Shown here one piece after another: positions 16,231-25,642 of a DNA stretch of 64,000 bases; within the stretch, counting starts at the first letter, position 1, and the number at the start of each line of letters is the position of its first letter. The translations under genes and the position numbers were made by a program. This stretch comes from Pseudoclavibacter sp. AY1F1. Lineage in GTDB: Bacteria > Actinomycetota > Actinomycetes > Actinomycetales > Microbacteriaceae. The stretch spans positions 62,001-126,000 of the forward strand of contig NZ_PSTQ01000005.1 in NCBI RefSeq assembly GCF_002931075.1. The letters run 5' to 3'. Below the pieces are notes generated by a model. That model worked only from the letters and a program-made list of their open reading frames with translations. It did no database searches and was not told the DNA's origin.

Positions 16231-17964
16231 ATGACTACAGTCGCTGACACGATCGTCGATATCCTCCACGACGCCGGAGTCGAGCGGGTCTACGGGCTTC
16301 CCGGAGACTCGCTCAACGGATTCACCGACGCCATTCGCCGAAACGGGGAGGTCGCCTGGTCGCACGTGCGACACGAGGAGGCCGCAGCCTTCGCTGCGTC
16401 CGCGGACGCCGCGTTGACCGGCGAACTCGCCGTGTGTGCCGGAAGCTGCGGGCCGGGCAACCTGCACCTCATCAACGGGCTCTACGACGCCAACCGAAGC
16501 CGTGTCCCCGTCCTCGCAATCGCTGCGCACATCCCGTCAGCGGAGATCGGCAGCGGTTACTTCCAGGAGACGCACCCCCAGGAGCTGTTCCGGGAGAGCA
16601 GCGTGTACTGCGAGATGGTCAGCGTGCCCGAGCAGCTGCCCCGGGTGTTGGAGATCGCGATGCGCGCAGCGGTCGAGAAGCGCGGCGTGGCCGTTGTGGT
16701 CATTCCAGGTGAGATCTTCCTGAAAGAGAGCGCAGGCCGACGCAAGTCGGCGCCCATCCTCCCGGCGAAGACCGTAGTGCGGCCGGCCGACGGCGAGCTC
16801 GCGAGGGCCGCGAGCATCCTCAACTTGGCGAAGAAAGTCACGATTCTCGGCGGCGCCGGCACGCAGGGCGCACACGCGCAGCTGCTCGCGGCGGCAGAGG
16901 CATTGCAGGCTCCCATCGTCCATGCGCTGCGTGGCAAGGAGTTCATCGAATACGACAACCCCTACGACGTCGGCATGACGGGCCTACTTGGGTTCTCGTC
17001 GGGCTACCGCGCCATCGAGGACTGCGATGCCCTCCTCATGCTCGGCACCGACTTCCCGTACCAGCAGTTCTTCCCGTCGAAGGCGAAGATCATCCAGGTC
17101 GACCTCCGTGGTGAACAGCTCGGCAAGCGCACACCGCTTGACCTCGGGCTCGTGGGTGACGTGGGGGACACGCTCGATGCGCTCATCCCGCTGCTCGAGG
17201 CGAACAAGAGCAGCAAGCACCTCGAGGTGTCCGTGAAGCACTACCGGAAGGCGCGCAAGGAACTGGACTCCCTGGCCGACAACGACCGCGGTCGCGCCCC
17301 CATCCACCCGCAGTACGTCGCGCGGCTCGTGAGCGAGCTCGCAACCCAGGACGCGGTATTTATCCCGGATGTGGGCTCGCCAGTCGTCTGGGCGGCCCGG
17401 TATCTCGAGATGAACGGGCAGAGGAGGCTCATCGGCTCGTTCAGCCACGGGACGATGGCCAACGCGCTGCCGCAGGCAATTGGCGCGCAGTCCGCGTTCC
17501 CGGAGCGTCAGGTGATCGCGCTCGCGGGCGACGGCGGGCTGGCGATGCTCCTCGGCGAGCTGCTCACGCTTAGGCAGAGCAAGCTCCCGGTGAAGATCGT
17601 CGTGTTCAATAACTCATCGTTGAACTTCGTCGAGGTGGAGATGAAGGCGGCCGGCTTCGTCAACTACGGTACCGACCTTGAGAACCCGAACTTCGCCGAT
17701 GTCGCTAAGGCCATCGGTATCCATGGGCGGCGGGTCGAGAACCCGAACGATCTCGAGGATGCGCTGCGTGAAGCCTTCGAGCACGACGGGCCGGCCCTCA
17801 TCGATGTCGTGACCGCGCGGCAGGAGCTCTCGATCCCGCCAACCATCACGGCCGAGCAAGTCAAGGGGTTCACGCTGTACGCGCTGCGCACCGTGCTCTC
17901 AGGGAGAGGCGATGAACTCGTCGACCTCGCCGACACCAACCTCCTGCGCCGCATCTTTGACTGA
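16231..17964 (+). CDS. poxB: Pyruvate dehydrogenase (quinone) / pyruvate oxidase
   Basis: 577-aa thiamine-diphosphate flavoenzyme that oxidatively decarboxylates pyruvate to acetate and CO2, passing electrons to membrane quinone. N-terminal domain: VYGLPGDSLNGFTDAI and the catalytic Glu in RHEEAAAFAA, then GSCGPGNLHLINGLYDA. The TPP-binding domain has GDGGLAMLLGELLTL ... FNNSSLNFVEVEMKAAG. Length matches E. coli PoxB (572 aa). The C-terminus (LRTVLSGRGDELVDLADTNLLRRIF) fits a membrane-binding tail. With Pta-AckA (37.7-41.0 kb) it could supply or recycle acetate. Confidence 0.9.
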   Translation: MTTVADTIVDILHDAGVERVYGLPGDSLNGFTDAIRRNGEVAWSHVRHEEAAAFAASADAALTGELAVCAGSCGPGNLHLINGLYDANRSRVPVLAIAAHIPSAEIGSGYFQETHPQELFRESSVYCEMVSVPEQLPRVLEIAMRAAVEKRGVAVVVIPGEIFLKESAGRRKSAPILPAKTVVRPADGELARAASILNLAKKVTILGGAGTQGAHAQLLAAAEALQAPIVHALRGKEFIEYDNPYDVGMTGLLGFSSGYRAIEDCDALLMLGTDFPYQQFFPSKAKIIQVDLRGEQLGKRTPLDLGLVGDVGDTLDALIPLLEANKSSKHLEVSVKHYRKARKELDSLADNDRGRAPIHPQYVARLVSELATQDAVFIPDVGSPVVWAARYLEMNGQRRLIGSFSHGTMANALPQAIGAQSAFPERQVIALAGDGGLAMLLGELLTLRQSKLPVKIVVFNNSSLNFVEVEMKAAGFVNYGTDLENPNFADVAKAIGIHGRRVENPNDLEDALREAFEHDGPALIDVVTARQELSIPPTITAEQVKGFTLYALRTVLSGRGDELVDLADTNLLRRIFD

Positions 17965-17982
17965 GCTCGAAGCCTCGGCGTC

Positions 17983-18023
17983 GTACCGCCCGCGTCAAGG
18001 CAGCTGCCTGACGCGGGCGGTAC
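17983..18023 (+). terminator. Hairpin after poxB whose 3' arm runs into the next promoter
   Basis: Perfect 15-bp arms (GTACCGCCCGCGTCA at 17983-17997 and its complement 18009-18023) with an 11-nt loop that can itself pair. The last three bases of the 3' arm (TAC, 18021-18023) are also the first three of the TACTCT -10 box of the next gene. Confidence 0.65.
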
Positions 18024-18033
18024 TCTCGCAGGC

Positions 18034-19236
18034 ATGACGCAACCGCCCATCACGCCACCGCCAGGTCAGAACGGCGGCCAAGACCCGCGCCGGCAGCAGC
18101 CGGGAAGTGCTGGGCAGAGCGGTCGCCCTGGGCAGGCGCAGGCGCCAGGGCAGATCCAGTGGGGAGTGCCGTCCGGCGCAGCCCAGCGTGGACAGTACCC
18201 CCAGCAGGGCCAGTACCCCGCGCCTGGCCAGACCCAGGGGGCGCCGCAGGCCTGGGGGAACGGGCAGTTCTCGGCACCGGGCCAGGCGCCCCAGCAAGGG
18301 CAGCCGCCGCGGCAGCCGGGACAGGTCCCTCCCGGGCAGTTCCCGCAGCCGACCCAGCATCCCGGGCATCAACGGCAGCAGCCGGGGCAGTTCCCGCAGC
18401 AGCAGGTCCCTGGGCCCGGTCAGGTTCCGTTCGGGCAGGTGCCGCCATCGAACCTGCCCGCAGGTGCCCCGCCTCCCCGCTTCGCGCCGCAGCAGCAGGC
18501 TCCCGCGCAGCCGAAGCGTCGCGAGCTCGGTGAAGATCCGGAGCTGCAGAAGCAGCGCAAGCGACCTGTTGGCCTCCTCGTGGGCATCGGCGTGAGCGGC
18601 CTCGCGATCCTCGCGCTGGTTGTCGGGCTGTTCATGGCGTTCAACTCACCGAACGACCCCACGATCCCTGTCGGCGGCGCAGACCCGCAAGGGGTGACAT
18701 CGACCCCCATCCCGACAAGCACGCTCATGCCTGCCTCGCCTCAGGACGCGGCGTCCGGGTACATCCCGATCACGACGGACGTCGTGTTCCCGAACGGCCT
18801 CACGGTCGTGAACCCGTCGCTCGGCGGATGGGAGCAGGATGTCTCGGAGCGGCAACCGAATCTGTACATCCTGAGCGACCCCCAGTCCGGCGCATATTTC
18901 TCGGTCGCGCAGGAGAACCTGCATAAGAACGAGTACCGCGACGAGGACATGACCCGTTCGGAGCTGAACTCAGCCTCGCTGCAGTTCACGGCCAAGCCGG
19001 AGCCGGTCGGTGACCCCGTGCCCTTGGTGCTCAAGGGGCAGGGAGGGTACGAGCTCGAGCTGCTCGCGCAGCGCCTCCGATGGTCGGATGGCTCCGAGGG
19101 CATGATGGCAACGCGCTACATGCCGTCGACCGGAACGAAGATCACGATCCTGGCGAACGCCTGGGGCGGCGAGCTCGACGACCCCACCTCGCGGATATCG
19201 CAGAAGGTCGCCGAGATCACTTTCACGACGCCCTAG
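18034..19236 (+). CDS. Pro/Gln/Gly-rich single-span membrane protein
   Basis: 400-aa protein of unknown function. Residues 1-175 are low complexity (PGQ, QPGQ, PPGQ repeats) and presumably cytoplasmic. A basic stop (KQRKRP) precedes one membrane span (VGLLVGIGVSGLAILALVVG). A Thr/Pro linker then leads to an extracytoplasmic domain of ~160 residues (GYIPITTDVVFPNGLTVV ... RISQKVAEITFTTP). The start at 18034 lies 7 nt after TACTCT (18021-18026), the leaderless pattern. The truncated protein at 63.5 kb has a similar span-plus-domain layout but no obvious sequence identity. Confidence 0.7.
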   Translation: MTQPPITPPPGQNGGQDPRRQQPGSAGQSGRPGQAQAPGQIQWGVPSGAAQRGQYPQQGQYPAPGQTQGAPQAWGNGQFSAPGQAPQQGQPPRQPGQVPPGQFPQPTQHPGHQRQQPGQFPQQQVPGPGQVPFGQVPPSNLPAGAPPPRFAPQQQAPAQPKRRELGEDPELQKQRKRPVGLLVGIGVSGLAILALVVGLFMAFNSPNDPTIPVGGADPQGVTSTPIPTSTLMPASPQDAASGYIPITTDVVFPNGLTVVNPSLGGWEQDVSERQPNLYILSDPQSGAYFSVAQENLHKNEYRDEDMTRSELNSASLQFTAKPEPVGDPVPLVLKGQGGYELELLAQRLRWSDGSEGMMATRYMPSTGTKITILANAWGGELDDPTSRISQKVAEITFTTP

Positions 19237-19282
19237 TCGCGTCCGCTTGCAGGCCCGTGCGTCCGCGCACCGCGAGATAGGG

Positions 19283-19323
19283 CAGTTTCGCCCCATCCCG
19301 AGCTTCAGGATGGGGCGAAACTG
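19283..19323. terminator. Bidirectional terminator between convergent genes
   Basis: Perfect 16-bp stem (CAGTTTCGCCCCATCC, 19283-19298, with 19308-19323) and a 9-nt loop, between the membrane protein gene (plus) and aspC (minus). Confidence 0.8.
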
Positions 19324-19362
19324 GCCTCTCAGCGACGCGGCTGCGCGCGTGCGCGGTACGGC

Positions 19363-20574
19363 CTAGAGCTCGACCCCTGCGAAGAGCTTCTGAAGGCGTT
19401 GCACTCCCTCGAGGAGCGCGTCGTCACCGAGCGCGTAGCTGAGACGCAGGTAGCCGGACGGTCCGAAGGCCTCGCCTGGCACGACCGCGACCTCAGCGAC
19501 ATCGAGGATGAGGTCGGCGAGGTCGAGCGAGGAGGTGATCTGGCGGCCCTCGATCTCCTTGCCGATGAGCTGCTGCACGTCGGCGTAGACGTAGAAGGCG
19601 CCCTCAGGTGTCGGGACCCGGAAGCCGTTCACCTTGCTGAGCTCTTCGACCATCGTCTTGCGGCGGCGGTCGAAGGCGAGGCGCATCTCCTCGACGGGCT
19701 CGGTCGGCCCCGTGAGGGCCGCGATGGCAGCGCGCTGGGCGATGTTGTTGACGTTGCTCGAGAGATGCGACTGCAGGTTGCCTGCGCCCTTGATTGCGTC
19801 GGCGGGTCCGACCATCCACCCGACGCGCCAGCCGGTCATTGCGAACGACTTCGCGACGCCGTTGACGAGGATGGTGCGGTCGGCGACTGCCGGGGCGGCT
19901 TCGACGATCGAGACGGCGCGAACGCCGTCGTAGGTGAGGTTCTGGTAGATCTCGTCGGCGATGACCCAGATGCCGTGCTCTGCGGCCCACTCGCCGATGG
20001 CGCGGGTCTCATCCTGGGAGTAGACGGCGCCCGTCGGGTTCGAGGGTGAGACGAAGAGCATCGCCTTCGTCGCTGGGGTGCGTGCGGCCTCGAGCTGGTC
20101 GACGGTGACCTTGTACTCCTGGTCGGCGCCCGCGAACACGGGAACGGTCGTGCCGCCCGCGAGCTGGATGACCTCGGGGTACGTGGTCCAGTAGGGGGCG
20201 GGGAGGAGGACCTCGTCGCCCGCGCCGACGACCGTGTTGATCGCCTGGTACACGGCCTGCTTGCCGCCGTTCGTGACGATGACCTGCGAGGCGGGGACGT
20301 CCCAACCGGAGTCGCGCTTGGTCTTCTCGGCGATGGCCTCACGAAGCTCCGGCAGGCCTGGGGCCGGCGTGTAGCGGTAATTCTTCGGGTCGCTGACGGC
20401 CACGAGGGCTGCGTCGACGACGTGCTGCGGGGTGGGGAAGTCGGGCTCGCCCGCGGCGTAGCTGATGACGGGTCGGCCTGCGGCCTTGAGGCCCTTGGCC
20501 TTCGCGTCGACCTTGAGCGTTGCGGATTCGGCGATCGCGGCGATGCGAGGAGAGAGACGTGAGTCGGAAACCAT
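19363..20574 (-). CDS. aspC: Aspartate aminotransferase, class I/II (PLP)
   Basis: 403-aa cytoplasmic aminotransferase interconverting aspartate/2-oxoglutarate and oxaloacetate/glutamate. Motifs: [32 protein letters not shown], the PLP lysine in [16 protein letters not shown], and the C-terminal substrate Arg in [17 protein letters not shown]. The start at 20574 is 7 nt after TAGACT (plus-strand 20582-20587), so a leaderless mRNA is likely. An aspC-like gene next to tRNA-Trp-secE is a common actinobacterial arrangement. Confidence 0.88.
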   Translation of the reverse strand: MVSDSRLSPRIAAIAESATLKVDAKAKGLKAAGRPVISYAAGEPDFPTPQHVVDAALVAVSDPKNYRYTPAPGLPELREAIAEKTKRDSGWDVPASQVIVTNGGKQAVYQAINTVVGAGDEVLLPAPYWTTYPEVIQLAGGTTVPVFAGADQEYKVTVDQLEAARTPATKAMLFVSPSNPTGAVYSQDETRAIGEWAAEHGIWVIADEIYQNLTYDGVRAVSIVEAAPAVADRTILVNGVAKSFAMTGWRVGWMVGPADAIKGAGNLQSHLSSNVNNIAQRAAIAALTGPTEPVEEMRLAFDRRRKTMVEELSKVNGFRVPTPEGAFYVYADVQQLIGKEIEGRQITSSLDLADLILDVAEVAVVPGEAFGPSGYLRLSYALGDDALLEGVQRLQKLFAGVEL

Positions 20575-20626
20575 GGCTTCGAGTCTAGGTCCGGAGCCGC
20601 TTCGCCGTCCGCGAGTTGCGCCCGCG

Positions 20627-20657
20627 TTGGACTTCCGGCTCGCACCTGTCGTATGCT
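20627..20657 (+). promoter_or_regulatory. Probable promoter of tRNA-Trp (and secE-nusG)
   Basis: TTGGAC (20627-20632) and TATGCT (20652-20657) with a long 19-nt spacer. The same TATGCT box precedes the SRP RNA and tRNA-Ser genes. The remaining gap up to the tRNA also holds the palindrome CGGATGCGCGCATCCG (20736-20751). Confidence 0.45.
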
Positions 20658-20763
20658 TTCCTGGTTGCCGAAAGCGACATACTGAAACGCGCCTGAAACT
20701 GTTCCTGGAACGGCGGCAGACCGTATCAGGGTGAACGGATGCGCGCATCCGGTTTTCACGCAA

Positions 20764-20836
20764 AGGGCGGTGGCTCAATTGGTAGAGCAGCGGTCTCCAA
20801 AACCGCAGGTTGCAGGTTCGAGTCCTGTCCGCCCTG
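20764..20836 (+). tRNA. tRNA-Trp (CCA anticodon)
   Basis: 73-nt cloverleaf: acceptor AGGGCGG pairs with CCGCCCT, D-loop TGGCTCAATTGGTAGAGCA, anticodon loop TCTCCAAA with anticodon CCA, T-arm CAGGTTCGAGTCCTG. No CCA tail is encoded. It lies directly before secE and the two are probably cotranscribed. Confidence 0.97.
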
Positions 20837-20906
20837 CATTTCGGTGCTGAACGCACCCACTACGGGGCCCACCATCGAAGGTCTCAACCATCGAAAGGGA
20901 GAGCGC

Positions 20907-21218
20907 GTGAGTCCAAGCAAGTCAGACGAAGCGACCGATGTCGCCGAGTCAAAGCGAGGCTCCGAGCCCAAGCGCGGCCTCGTCGGCCGTATCGCTCTTT
21001 TCTTCCGCCAGGTCATGGGTGAGCTCAAGAAGGTCGTCACCCCGACCCGCGCGGAGCTCTTCAAGTTCACGGGCGTCGTGCTCGTCTTCGTCATCTTCAT
21101 GATGGCGCTGGTCACGTTGCTCGACTTGCTCTTCGGGTGGGGCGCGTCGTGGGTCTTCGGTCAGGGAAGCTCGCTCTTCCCGAGCGAGCCGGCGGCGACG
21201 CCGGTCCCGACGGAGTAG
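20907..21218 (+). CDS. secE: Protein translocase subunit SecE
   Basis: 103-aa single-span subunit of the SecYEG translocon. A ~35-residue charged N-terminus is followed by the conserved amphipathic helix and hinge RQVMGELKKVVTPTRAELFKFT and one membrane span (VVLVFVIFMMALVTLLDLLF). The GTG start has GGGAG 5 nt upstream; the apparent upstream extension runs through the tRNA gene and is rejected. The Pro/Ala-rich tail ends TPVPTE. Followed by nusG as in most bacteria. Confidence 0.95.
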   Translation: MSPSKSDEATDVAESKRGSEPKRGLVGRIALFFRQVMGELKKVVTPTRAELFKFTGVVLVFVIFMMALVTLLDLLFGWGASWVFGQGSSLFPSEPAATPVPTE

Positions 21219-21293
21219 CCGAAGCGCCCCGGCCCCAAGCCTCCACCGACAACGGGCGAGCAGCCCAGCACCACAGAATCGAGATGAGGAATC

Positions 21294-22223
21294 GTGTCAG
21301 ACCCGAACGTCGCCGACCCGAACGGTCTTTACGAGACCGCACTGGAGCAGGACTCCGAAGTCGTAGAGGCTCAGGAGGGTGACCGCGACATCGACGCAGA
21401 GCTCGACGCCGCCCACGAGATCGAAGAGTCCGATGAAGTCGTGACCGAGGAAGACCTCGACGATGGAGAAGGCGCGGACGTCGTCGACCCAGAGGTCGAC
21501 GCGATCGTGAACGACGTTCTCGAGATCGACACGAGCGAGGAAGAGGCAGCCGCGGCTGCCGCGACCGAGGACGAAGAGGTCGAGGCCCGCGAGGAGGACC
21601 CTGACGTCGACCCGTATGAGACCTTCAAGCGCGAGCTGCGCCTCAAGCCAGGCAAGTGGTACGTCATCCACACGTACGCCGGCTTCGAGCGTCGCGTTAA
21701 GCAGAACCTCCACCAGCGCACTGAGTCCATGAACATGAGCGACTTCATCTACCAGGTGGAAGTTCCCATGGAAGACGTGGTCGAGATCAAGAATGGACAG
21801 CGCAAGATGGTCACGCGCGTCCGCATCCCCGGCTACGTGCTCGTTCGCCTCATGCTGAATGAAGACAGCTGGTCGGTTGTTCGCCACACCCCAGGTGTGA
21901 CGGGCTTCGTGGGCAACGCTCACAACCCGACCCCGTTGCGCTTCAACGAGGCATTTGAGATGCTGAAGAGTCTTGTTGAGATCGCAGAAGCGCCCGCGAA
22001 GGCGAACGCTTCCGGTCAGGGCGGCGTTCAGAAGCGTCAGCCCATTGCTGAGATCGACTTCGAGATCGGCGAGACCATCACGATCAAGGAGGGCTCCTTC
22101 GAGGGGCTCACCGGTTCGATCAGCGAGATCAAGCCAGAGAGCGGAAAGCTCACTGTGCTCGTGTCGCTGTTCGAGCGCGAGACCCCGGTCGAGCTCAGCT
22201 TCGACCAGGTCACGAAGCTCTAG
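21294..22223 (+). CDS. nusG: Transcription termination/antitermination protein NusG
   Basis: 309-aa elongation factor that binds RNA polymerase and, through its KOW domain, Rho or S10. Residues 1-~105 are an acidic Glu/Asp/Ala-rich extension typical of actinobacterial NusG. The NGN domain follows (KPGKWYVIHTYAGFERRVKQNL ... GYVLVRLMLNEDSWSVVRHTPGVTGFVG). The C-terminal KOW domain is IGETITIKEGSFEGLTGSISEI. GTG start with GAGG upstream; 75 bp after secE. Confidence 0.95.
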   Translation: MSDPNVADPNGLYETALEQDSEVVEAQEGDRDIDAELDAAHEIEESDEVVTEEDLDDGEGADVVDPEVDAIVNDVLEIDTSEEEAAAAAATEDEEVEAREEDPDVDPYETFKRELRLKPGKWYVIHTYAGFERRVKQNLHQRTESMNMSDFIYQVEVPMEDVVEIKNGQRKMVTRVRIPGYVLVRLMLNEDSWSVVRHTPGVTGFVGNAHNPTPLRFNEAFEMLKSLVEIAEAPAKANASGQGGVQKRQPIAEIDFEIGETITIKEGSFEGLTGSISEIKPESGKLTVLVSLFERETPVELSFDQVTKL

Positions 22224-22362
22224 GCCTCAGGGGCCACTGCTTCACCACAGTTTTGCAGCGACGCCCGCGTCGACTGCCTGAACCACCGGAGTCCGGAACC
22301 GCCGGGCCACCGGGAGAGCGCCGCGCATCTGCGCGGAGTTCGAATCGAAAGAAGGAAAAGAC

Positions 22363-22794
22363 ATGGCACCCAAGAAGAAGGTCTCGGGTCTGATCAAGCT
22401 TCAGATCCAGGCTGGCGCCGCTAACCCGGCTCCTCCTATCGGCCCCGCGCTCGGTCAGCACGGCGTCAACATCATGGAGTTCTGCAAGGCCTACAACGCG
22501 GCTACCGAGTCGCAGCGTGGCAATGTGATCCCCGTTGAGATCACCGTGTACGAGGACCGCTCGTTCACCTTCATCCTGAAGACCCCTCCTGCTGCCGAGC
22601 TCATCAAGAAGGCTGCCGGCGTCAAGAAGGGCTCCCCGACGCCTCACACGGCCAAGGTCGGCAAGCTCACCGCCGCCCAGGTCCGCGAGATCGCCGAGGC
22701 GAAGCAGTCCGACCTGAACGCGAACGACCTCGACATGGCGTCGCGCATCATCGCCGGTACGGCTCGCTCCATGGGAATCACGGTCGAGGGCTAA
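22363..22794 (+). CDS. rplK: 50S ribosomal protein L11
   Basis: 143-aa protein of the ribosomal GTPase-associated centre; binds 23S rRNA with L10(L12). Typical L11 sequence: [35 protein letters not shown] and the C-terminal [31 protein letters not shown] lies 9 nt before the ATG. It is separated from nusG by 139 bp without a visible terminator. Confidence 0.97.
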
Positions 22795-22897
22795 AGCCTT
22801 CCCGCTCCCAACACCACACGTCGCGCCCCGGGCGCGGTATTGAACATCGCGGGAGAGCCGGCCAGGCTCGCAACCGCAACTCTTGAAGGAGAACAAC

Positions 22898-23584
22898 ATG
22901 GCTAAGTCCAAGGCATACCGTGCCGCGGCAGAGAAGATCGGCGAGGACAAGTTCTACGGTCTCGCTGAGGCCGTCGAGCTCGCACGCGAGACCGGCTCGT
23001 CCAAGTTCAACAGCACCGTCGAGGTCGCTCTTCGCCTGGGTGTAGACCCTCGCAAGGCTGACCAGATGGTCCGCGGCACCGTCAGCCTGCCCAACGGCAC
23101 CGGCAAGACGGCTAAGGTCATCGTCTTCGCGACGGGTGACAAGGCTGAGGCAGCTATCGCTGCTGGCGCCGACGAGGTCGGCGGCGACGAGCTCATCGCT
23201 CGCGTTGCTGACGGCTGGACCGACTTCGACTCCGCAGTCGCCACCCCTGACCTCATGGGCAAGGTCGGACGCCTCGGTAAGGTCCTCGGACCCCGTGGCC
23301 TCATGCCGAACCCGAAGACCGGAACGGTCACGACCGACCCGGCGAAGGCTGTCACCGAGATCAAGGGCGGAAAGATCGAGTTCCGCGTCGACAAGCACTC
23401 CAACGTGCACTTCATCGTCGGCAAGTCGGCGTTCACGTCGGAGCAGCTCGGGGAGAACCTCCGCGCAGCCCTCGACGAGGTCGTCCGCCTCAAGCCGTCG
23501 AGCTCGAAGGGTCGCTACATCCAGAAGGCTGTCGTCTCGACGACCTTCGGCCCCGGCATCCCGCTGGACGTCAACGCGATCTAG
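22898..23584 (+). CDS. rplA: 50S ribosomal protein L1
   Basis: 228-aa L1-stalk protein and, in many bacteria, translational repressor of the rplK-rplA mRNA. Conserved segments: [64 protein letters not shown], and a C-terminal GPGIPLDV. Start at 22898 (MAKSKAYR) with GAAGGAG 7 nt upstream. The operon ends at the hairpin 23631-23664. Confidence 0.97.
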   Translation: MAKSKAYRAAAEKIGEDKFYGLAEAVELARETGSSKFNSTVEVALRLGVDPRKADQMVRGTVSLPNGTGKTAKVIVFATGDKAEAAIAAGADEVGGDELIARVADGWTDFDSAVATPDLMGKVGRLGKVLGPRGLMPNPKTGTVTTDPAKAVTEIKGGKIEFRVDKHSNVHFIVGKSAFTSEQLGENLRAALDEVVRLKPSSSKGRYIQKAVVSTTFGPGIPLDVNAI

Positions 23585-23607
23585 TCTGTCGCGAGCTGCA
23601 TAGCTCA

Positions 23608-23664
23608 GGCGGATGCGCGCATCCGCCATCAAGAACGGCCCAGTCCTCGGACTGGGCCGTTCTT
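23608..23664. terminator. Palindrome plus bidirectional terminator between rplA and leuA
   Basis: A perfect 20-bp palindrome built on GGATGCGCGCATCC (23608-23627) is followed by a 16-bp stem starting AAGAACGGCCCAGT (23631-23646 with 23649-23664). It separates convergent rplA (plus) and leuA (minus). The second hairpin carries A and T tracts at its base, which suits termination both ways. Confidence 0.8.
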
Positions 23665-23681
23665 GCGTTCCCCGGTGCGAC

Positions 23682-25463
23682 TTAGATTCGGGTGAACTCC
23701 GCGAGGGTGCTTCGTGCTGCGCTGAGGATCGCGTTCACGGTCGACGACAGCACCGACCGGTCTCGGCCGGCGACCCATCGTGGCCCGGCGCTGTCGCGAT
23801 ACTCGAGGAGCGTCAACGCCTCGCTGTCGTTCCCTGTTCCGAGTGACGTCTGGTGCAGTGAGAGGACGTCGACGGAGATGCCAGCCCCGTGGAGCAGCCG
23901 GGTGACGGCCTCCACGGGGCCAATCCCGTCGTAGCTGCCGCTCAGCTCGCTGCCGTCGGCGCGGACGCGGATGCTCGTGCGTGCCACTCCGTCGCGTGTC
24001 GCGACGCTCAGCTCGAGGAGCTCGAGCTCAGGCGCCGCGGCCAGCAGGTAGCTGTGCTCAAAGAGCTCGAGCAGCTGTGCCGCCTCGACTTCTCGGCCGC
24101 TCGCTTCAGTGTGTGCCTGGACGCGCCTCGCGAAGTCGATCTGCAGGCGCCGGGGGAGTTCGATTCCGTAGTCGGTTTCGAGGAGGTAGGCGATGCCGCC
24201 CTTTCCTGACTGCGAGTTGACGCGAATGACGGCGTCGTAGTTGCGCCCGATGTCGGCCGGGTCGATCGGCAGGTACGGCACTCGCCACTCGATTTCGTGT
24301 TCTGGACGCTCCTCGCGCGCGGCACGGGAGTGCTGCTCGGCGAACCCTTTCTTGATGGCGTCCTGGTGCGTGCCGCTGAATGCGGTGTGGACGAGGTCGC
24401 CCACATACGGGTGCCTTGGGTGGATCTCGAGGCGGTTGCTGTATTCGACCGTGCGTCTGATCTCGTCGATGTCCGAGAAGTCGATCATCGGGTCGATGCC
24501 CTGCGCGTGCAGGTTCAGGGCCAGTAAGGCGATGTCGACGTTGCCGGTGCGTTCGCCGTTGCCGAAGATGCAGCCTTCCACTCGCTGGGCACCGGCAAGC
24601 ACCGCGAGTTCCGCGCAGGCGATTCCCGTGCCTCGGTCGTTGTGGGGATGCACCGAGAGGATCACGGAGTCGCGCCTCGCGAGGTGCTTGTGCATGTACT
24701 CGATCTGATCCGCGTACACGTTCGGGGTCGCGACTTCGACGGTGGCGGGGAGATTGAGGATGACCGGCCGCTCGGGGGTCGCTGCCCAGAGTTCGGTCAT
24801 GGCATCGCAGATGTCGATGACGTAGTCGGGTTCGGTGAGGTTGAACACCTCTGGGGAGAATTCGAAGCGCACGTTCGGCAGGTGGCCGGCGAGTTCGAGG
24901 ACGTCTCGCCCTCCGGCGAGGATCAGCTCACGAAGCTGCGCGCGGTCCTTGCCGAGCACCACGTTGCGCCAGGCGGGGGCCGTGGCTGTGTACAGGTGGA
25001 TCACCACGGGGTTCGTGATTCCTCTGATCGAGGCCACTGTGCGTTCGATGAGGTCCCGGCGTGCTGGGGTGAAGACGACGATCGTGACGTCGTCCGGTGC
25101 GATGTCGCTCGCAGCGATGTGCCGGACGAAGTCGTAGTCGGTCTGGGAGGCGGAGGGGTAGCCGACCTCGATCTCCTTGTAGCCCATGCGGATCATGAGC
25201 TCGAAGAAGAGGCGTTTGCGGTCGGGGTCCATCGGCTCTGAGAGCGCCTGGTTCCCATCGCGCAGGTCGACTGGCACCCAGAGTGGCGCTTTCGTGAGGC
25301 GGTGTGAGGGCCACTCTCGTTCCGTGAGGGGCACATCGACTCGCGAGTACACGTCGCGGTAGCGGTGCGATGGCATCTGCGAGTGTCGCTGACGGTTCCA
25401 GTGTGGTGCGTCGTTCGGCATTGGGCCAGCCGGTGTCGAGATCTGAGATGCAGTGCTGTGCAT
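23682..25463 (-). CDS. leuA: 2-Isopropylmalate synthase
   Basis: 593-aa enzyme condensing acetyl-CoA with 2-oxoisovalerate, the first committed step of leucine synthesis. It is the long actinobacterial type: catalytic TIM barrel ([71 protein letters not shown]) with metal-binding D and HxH, then linker and C-terminal regulatory LeuA dimer domain (~residues 460-593), which binds leucine for feedback inhibition. Start at 25463 with AAGGA 7 nt upstream. A leader peptide with three consecutive Leu codons precedes it (25537-25578). Confidence 0.93.
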   Translation of the reverse strand: MHSTASQISTPAGPMPNDAPHWNRQRHSQMPSHRYRDVYSRVDVPLTEREWPSHRLTKAPLWVPVDLRDGNQALSEPMDPDRKRLFFELMIRMGYKEIEVGYPSASQTDYDFVRHIAASDIAPDDVTIVVFTPARRDLIERTVASIRGITNPVVIHLYTATAPAWRNVVLGKDRAQLRELILAGGRDVLELAGHLPNVRFEFSPEVFNLTEPDYVIDICDAMTELWAATPERPVILNLPATVEVATPNVYADQIEYMHKHLARRDSVILSVHPHNDRGTGIACAELAVLAGAQRVEGCIFGNGERTGNVDIALLALNLHAQGIDPMIDFSDIDEIRRTVEYSNRLEIHPRHPYVGDLVHTAFSGTHQDAIKKGFAEQHSRAAREERPEHEIEWRVPYLPIDPADIGRNYDAVIRVNSQSGKGGIAYLLETDYGIELPRRLQIDFARRVQAHTEASGREVEAAQLLELFEHSYLLAAAPELELLELSVATRDGVARTSIRVRADGSELSGSYDGIGPVEAVTRLLHGAGISVDVLSLHQTSLGTGNDSEALTLLEYRDSAGPRWVAGRDRSVLSSTVNAILSAARSTLAEFTRI

Positions 25464-25536
25464 GGTGTTTCCTTGGCAGTCGTTGGAGGGTGACGACCGG
25501 CGCGCGCTTCGACTCCACGTCGGGGAGCCGGTCAGG

Positions 25537-25578
25537 CTAGGCCCCGCCGTGGCGGCGAAGAAGGAGTGTGCGCTGCAT
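25537..25578 (-). CDS. Putative leuA leader peptide ([13 protein letters not shown])
   Basis: 13-residue ORF, ATG at 25576-25578, stop TAG at 25537-25539, 73 bp upstream of leuA. It contains three adjacent Leu codons (CTC CTT CTT). Its ATG is preceded by TACCGT and 6 nt, the leaderless signature, so transcription would start at the ATG. After the stop the RNA can pair GACCGGC with GCCGGTC (plus-strand 25529-25535 and 25499-25505 region). Leader peptides with Leu runs controlling leuA are known in actinobacteria; here the assignment is by pattern. Confidence 0.7.
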   Translation of the reverse strand: MQRTLLLRRHGGA

Positions 25579-25594
25579 GTTGAGACGGTAGCAC

Positions 25595-25619
25595 AACTCC
25601 TCAGACAAGTAGAGGAGTT
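25595..25619. promoter_or_regulatory. Dyad operator between leuA and the GntR regulator
   Basis: AACTCCTC (25595-25602) and GAGGAGTT (25612-25619) are exact inverted arms around 9 bp. On the minus strand the centre reads TTGTCTGAGGA, close to the TnGTCnGACnA box of FadR-subfamily regulators. It overlaps the region just upstream of the leuA-leader -10 box, so bound repressor could block leuA and its own gene. Confidence 0.55.
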
Positions 25620-25642
25620 CGTGGATGAGAGATGATGGAGCC

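Noticed and set aside
20739-20906. N-terminal extension of secE running through the tRNA-Trp gene
   Set aside because: The extension is translated tRNA sequence; the GTG at 20907 has a ribosome site and matches the SecE family start.
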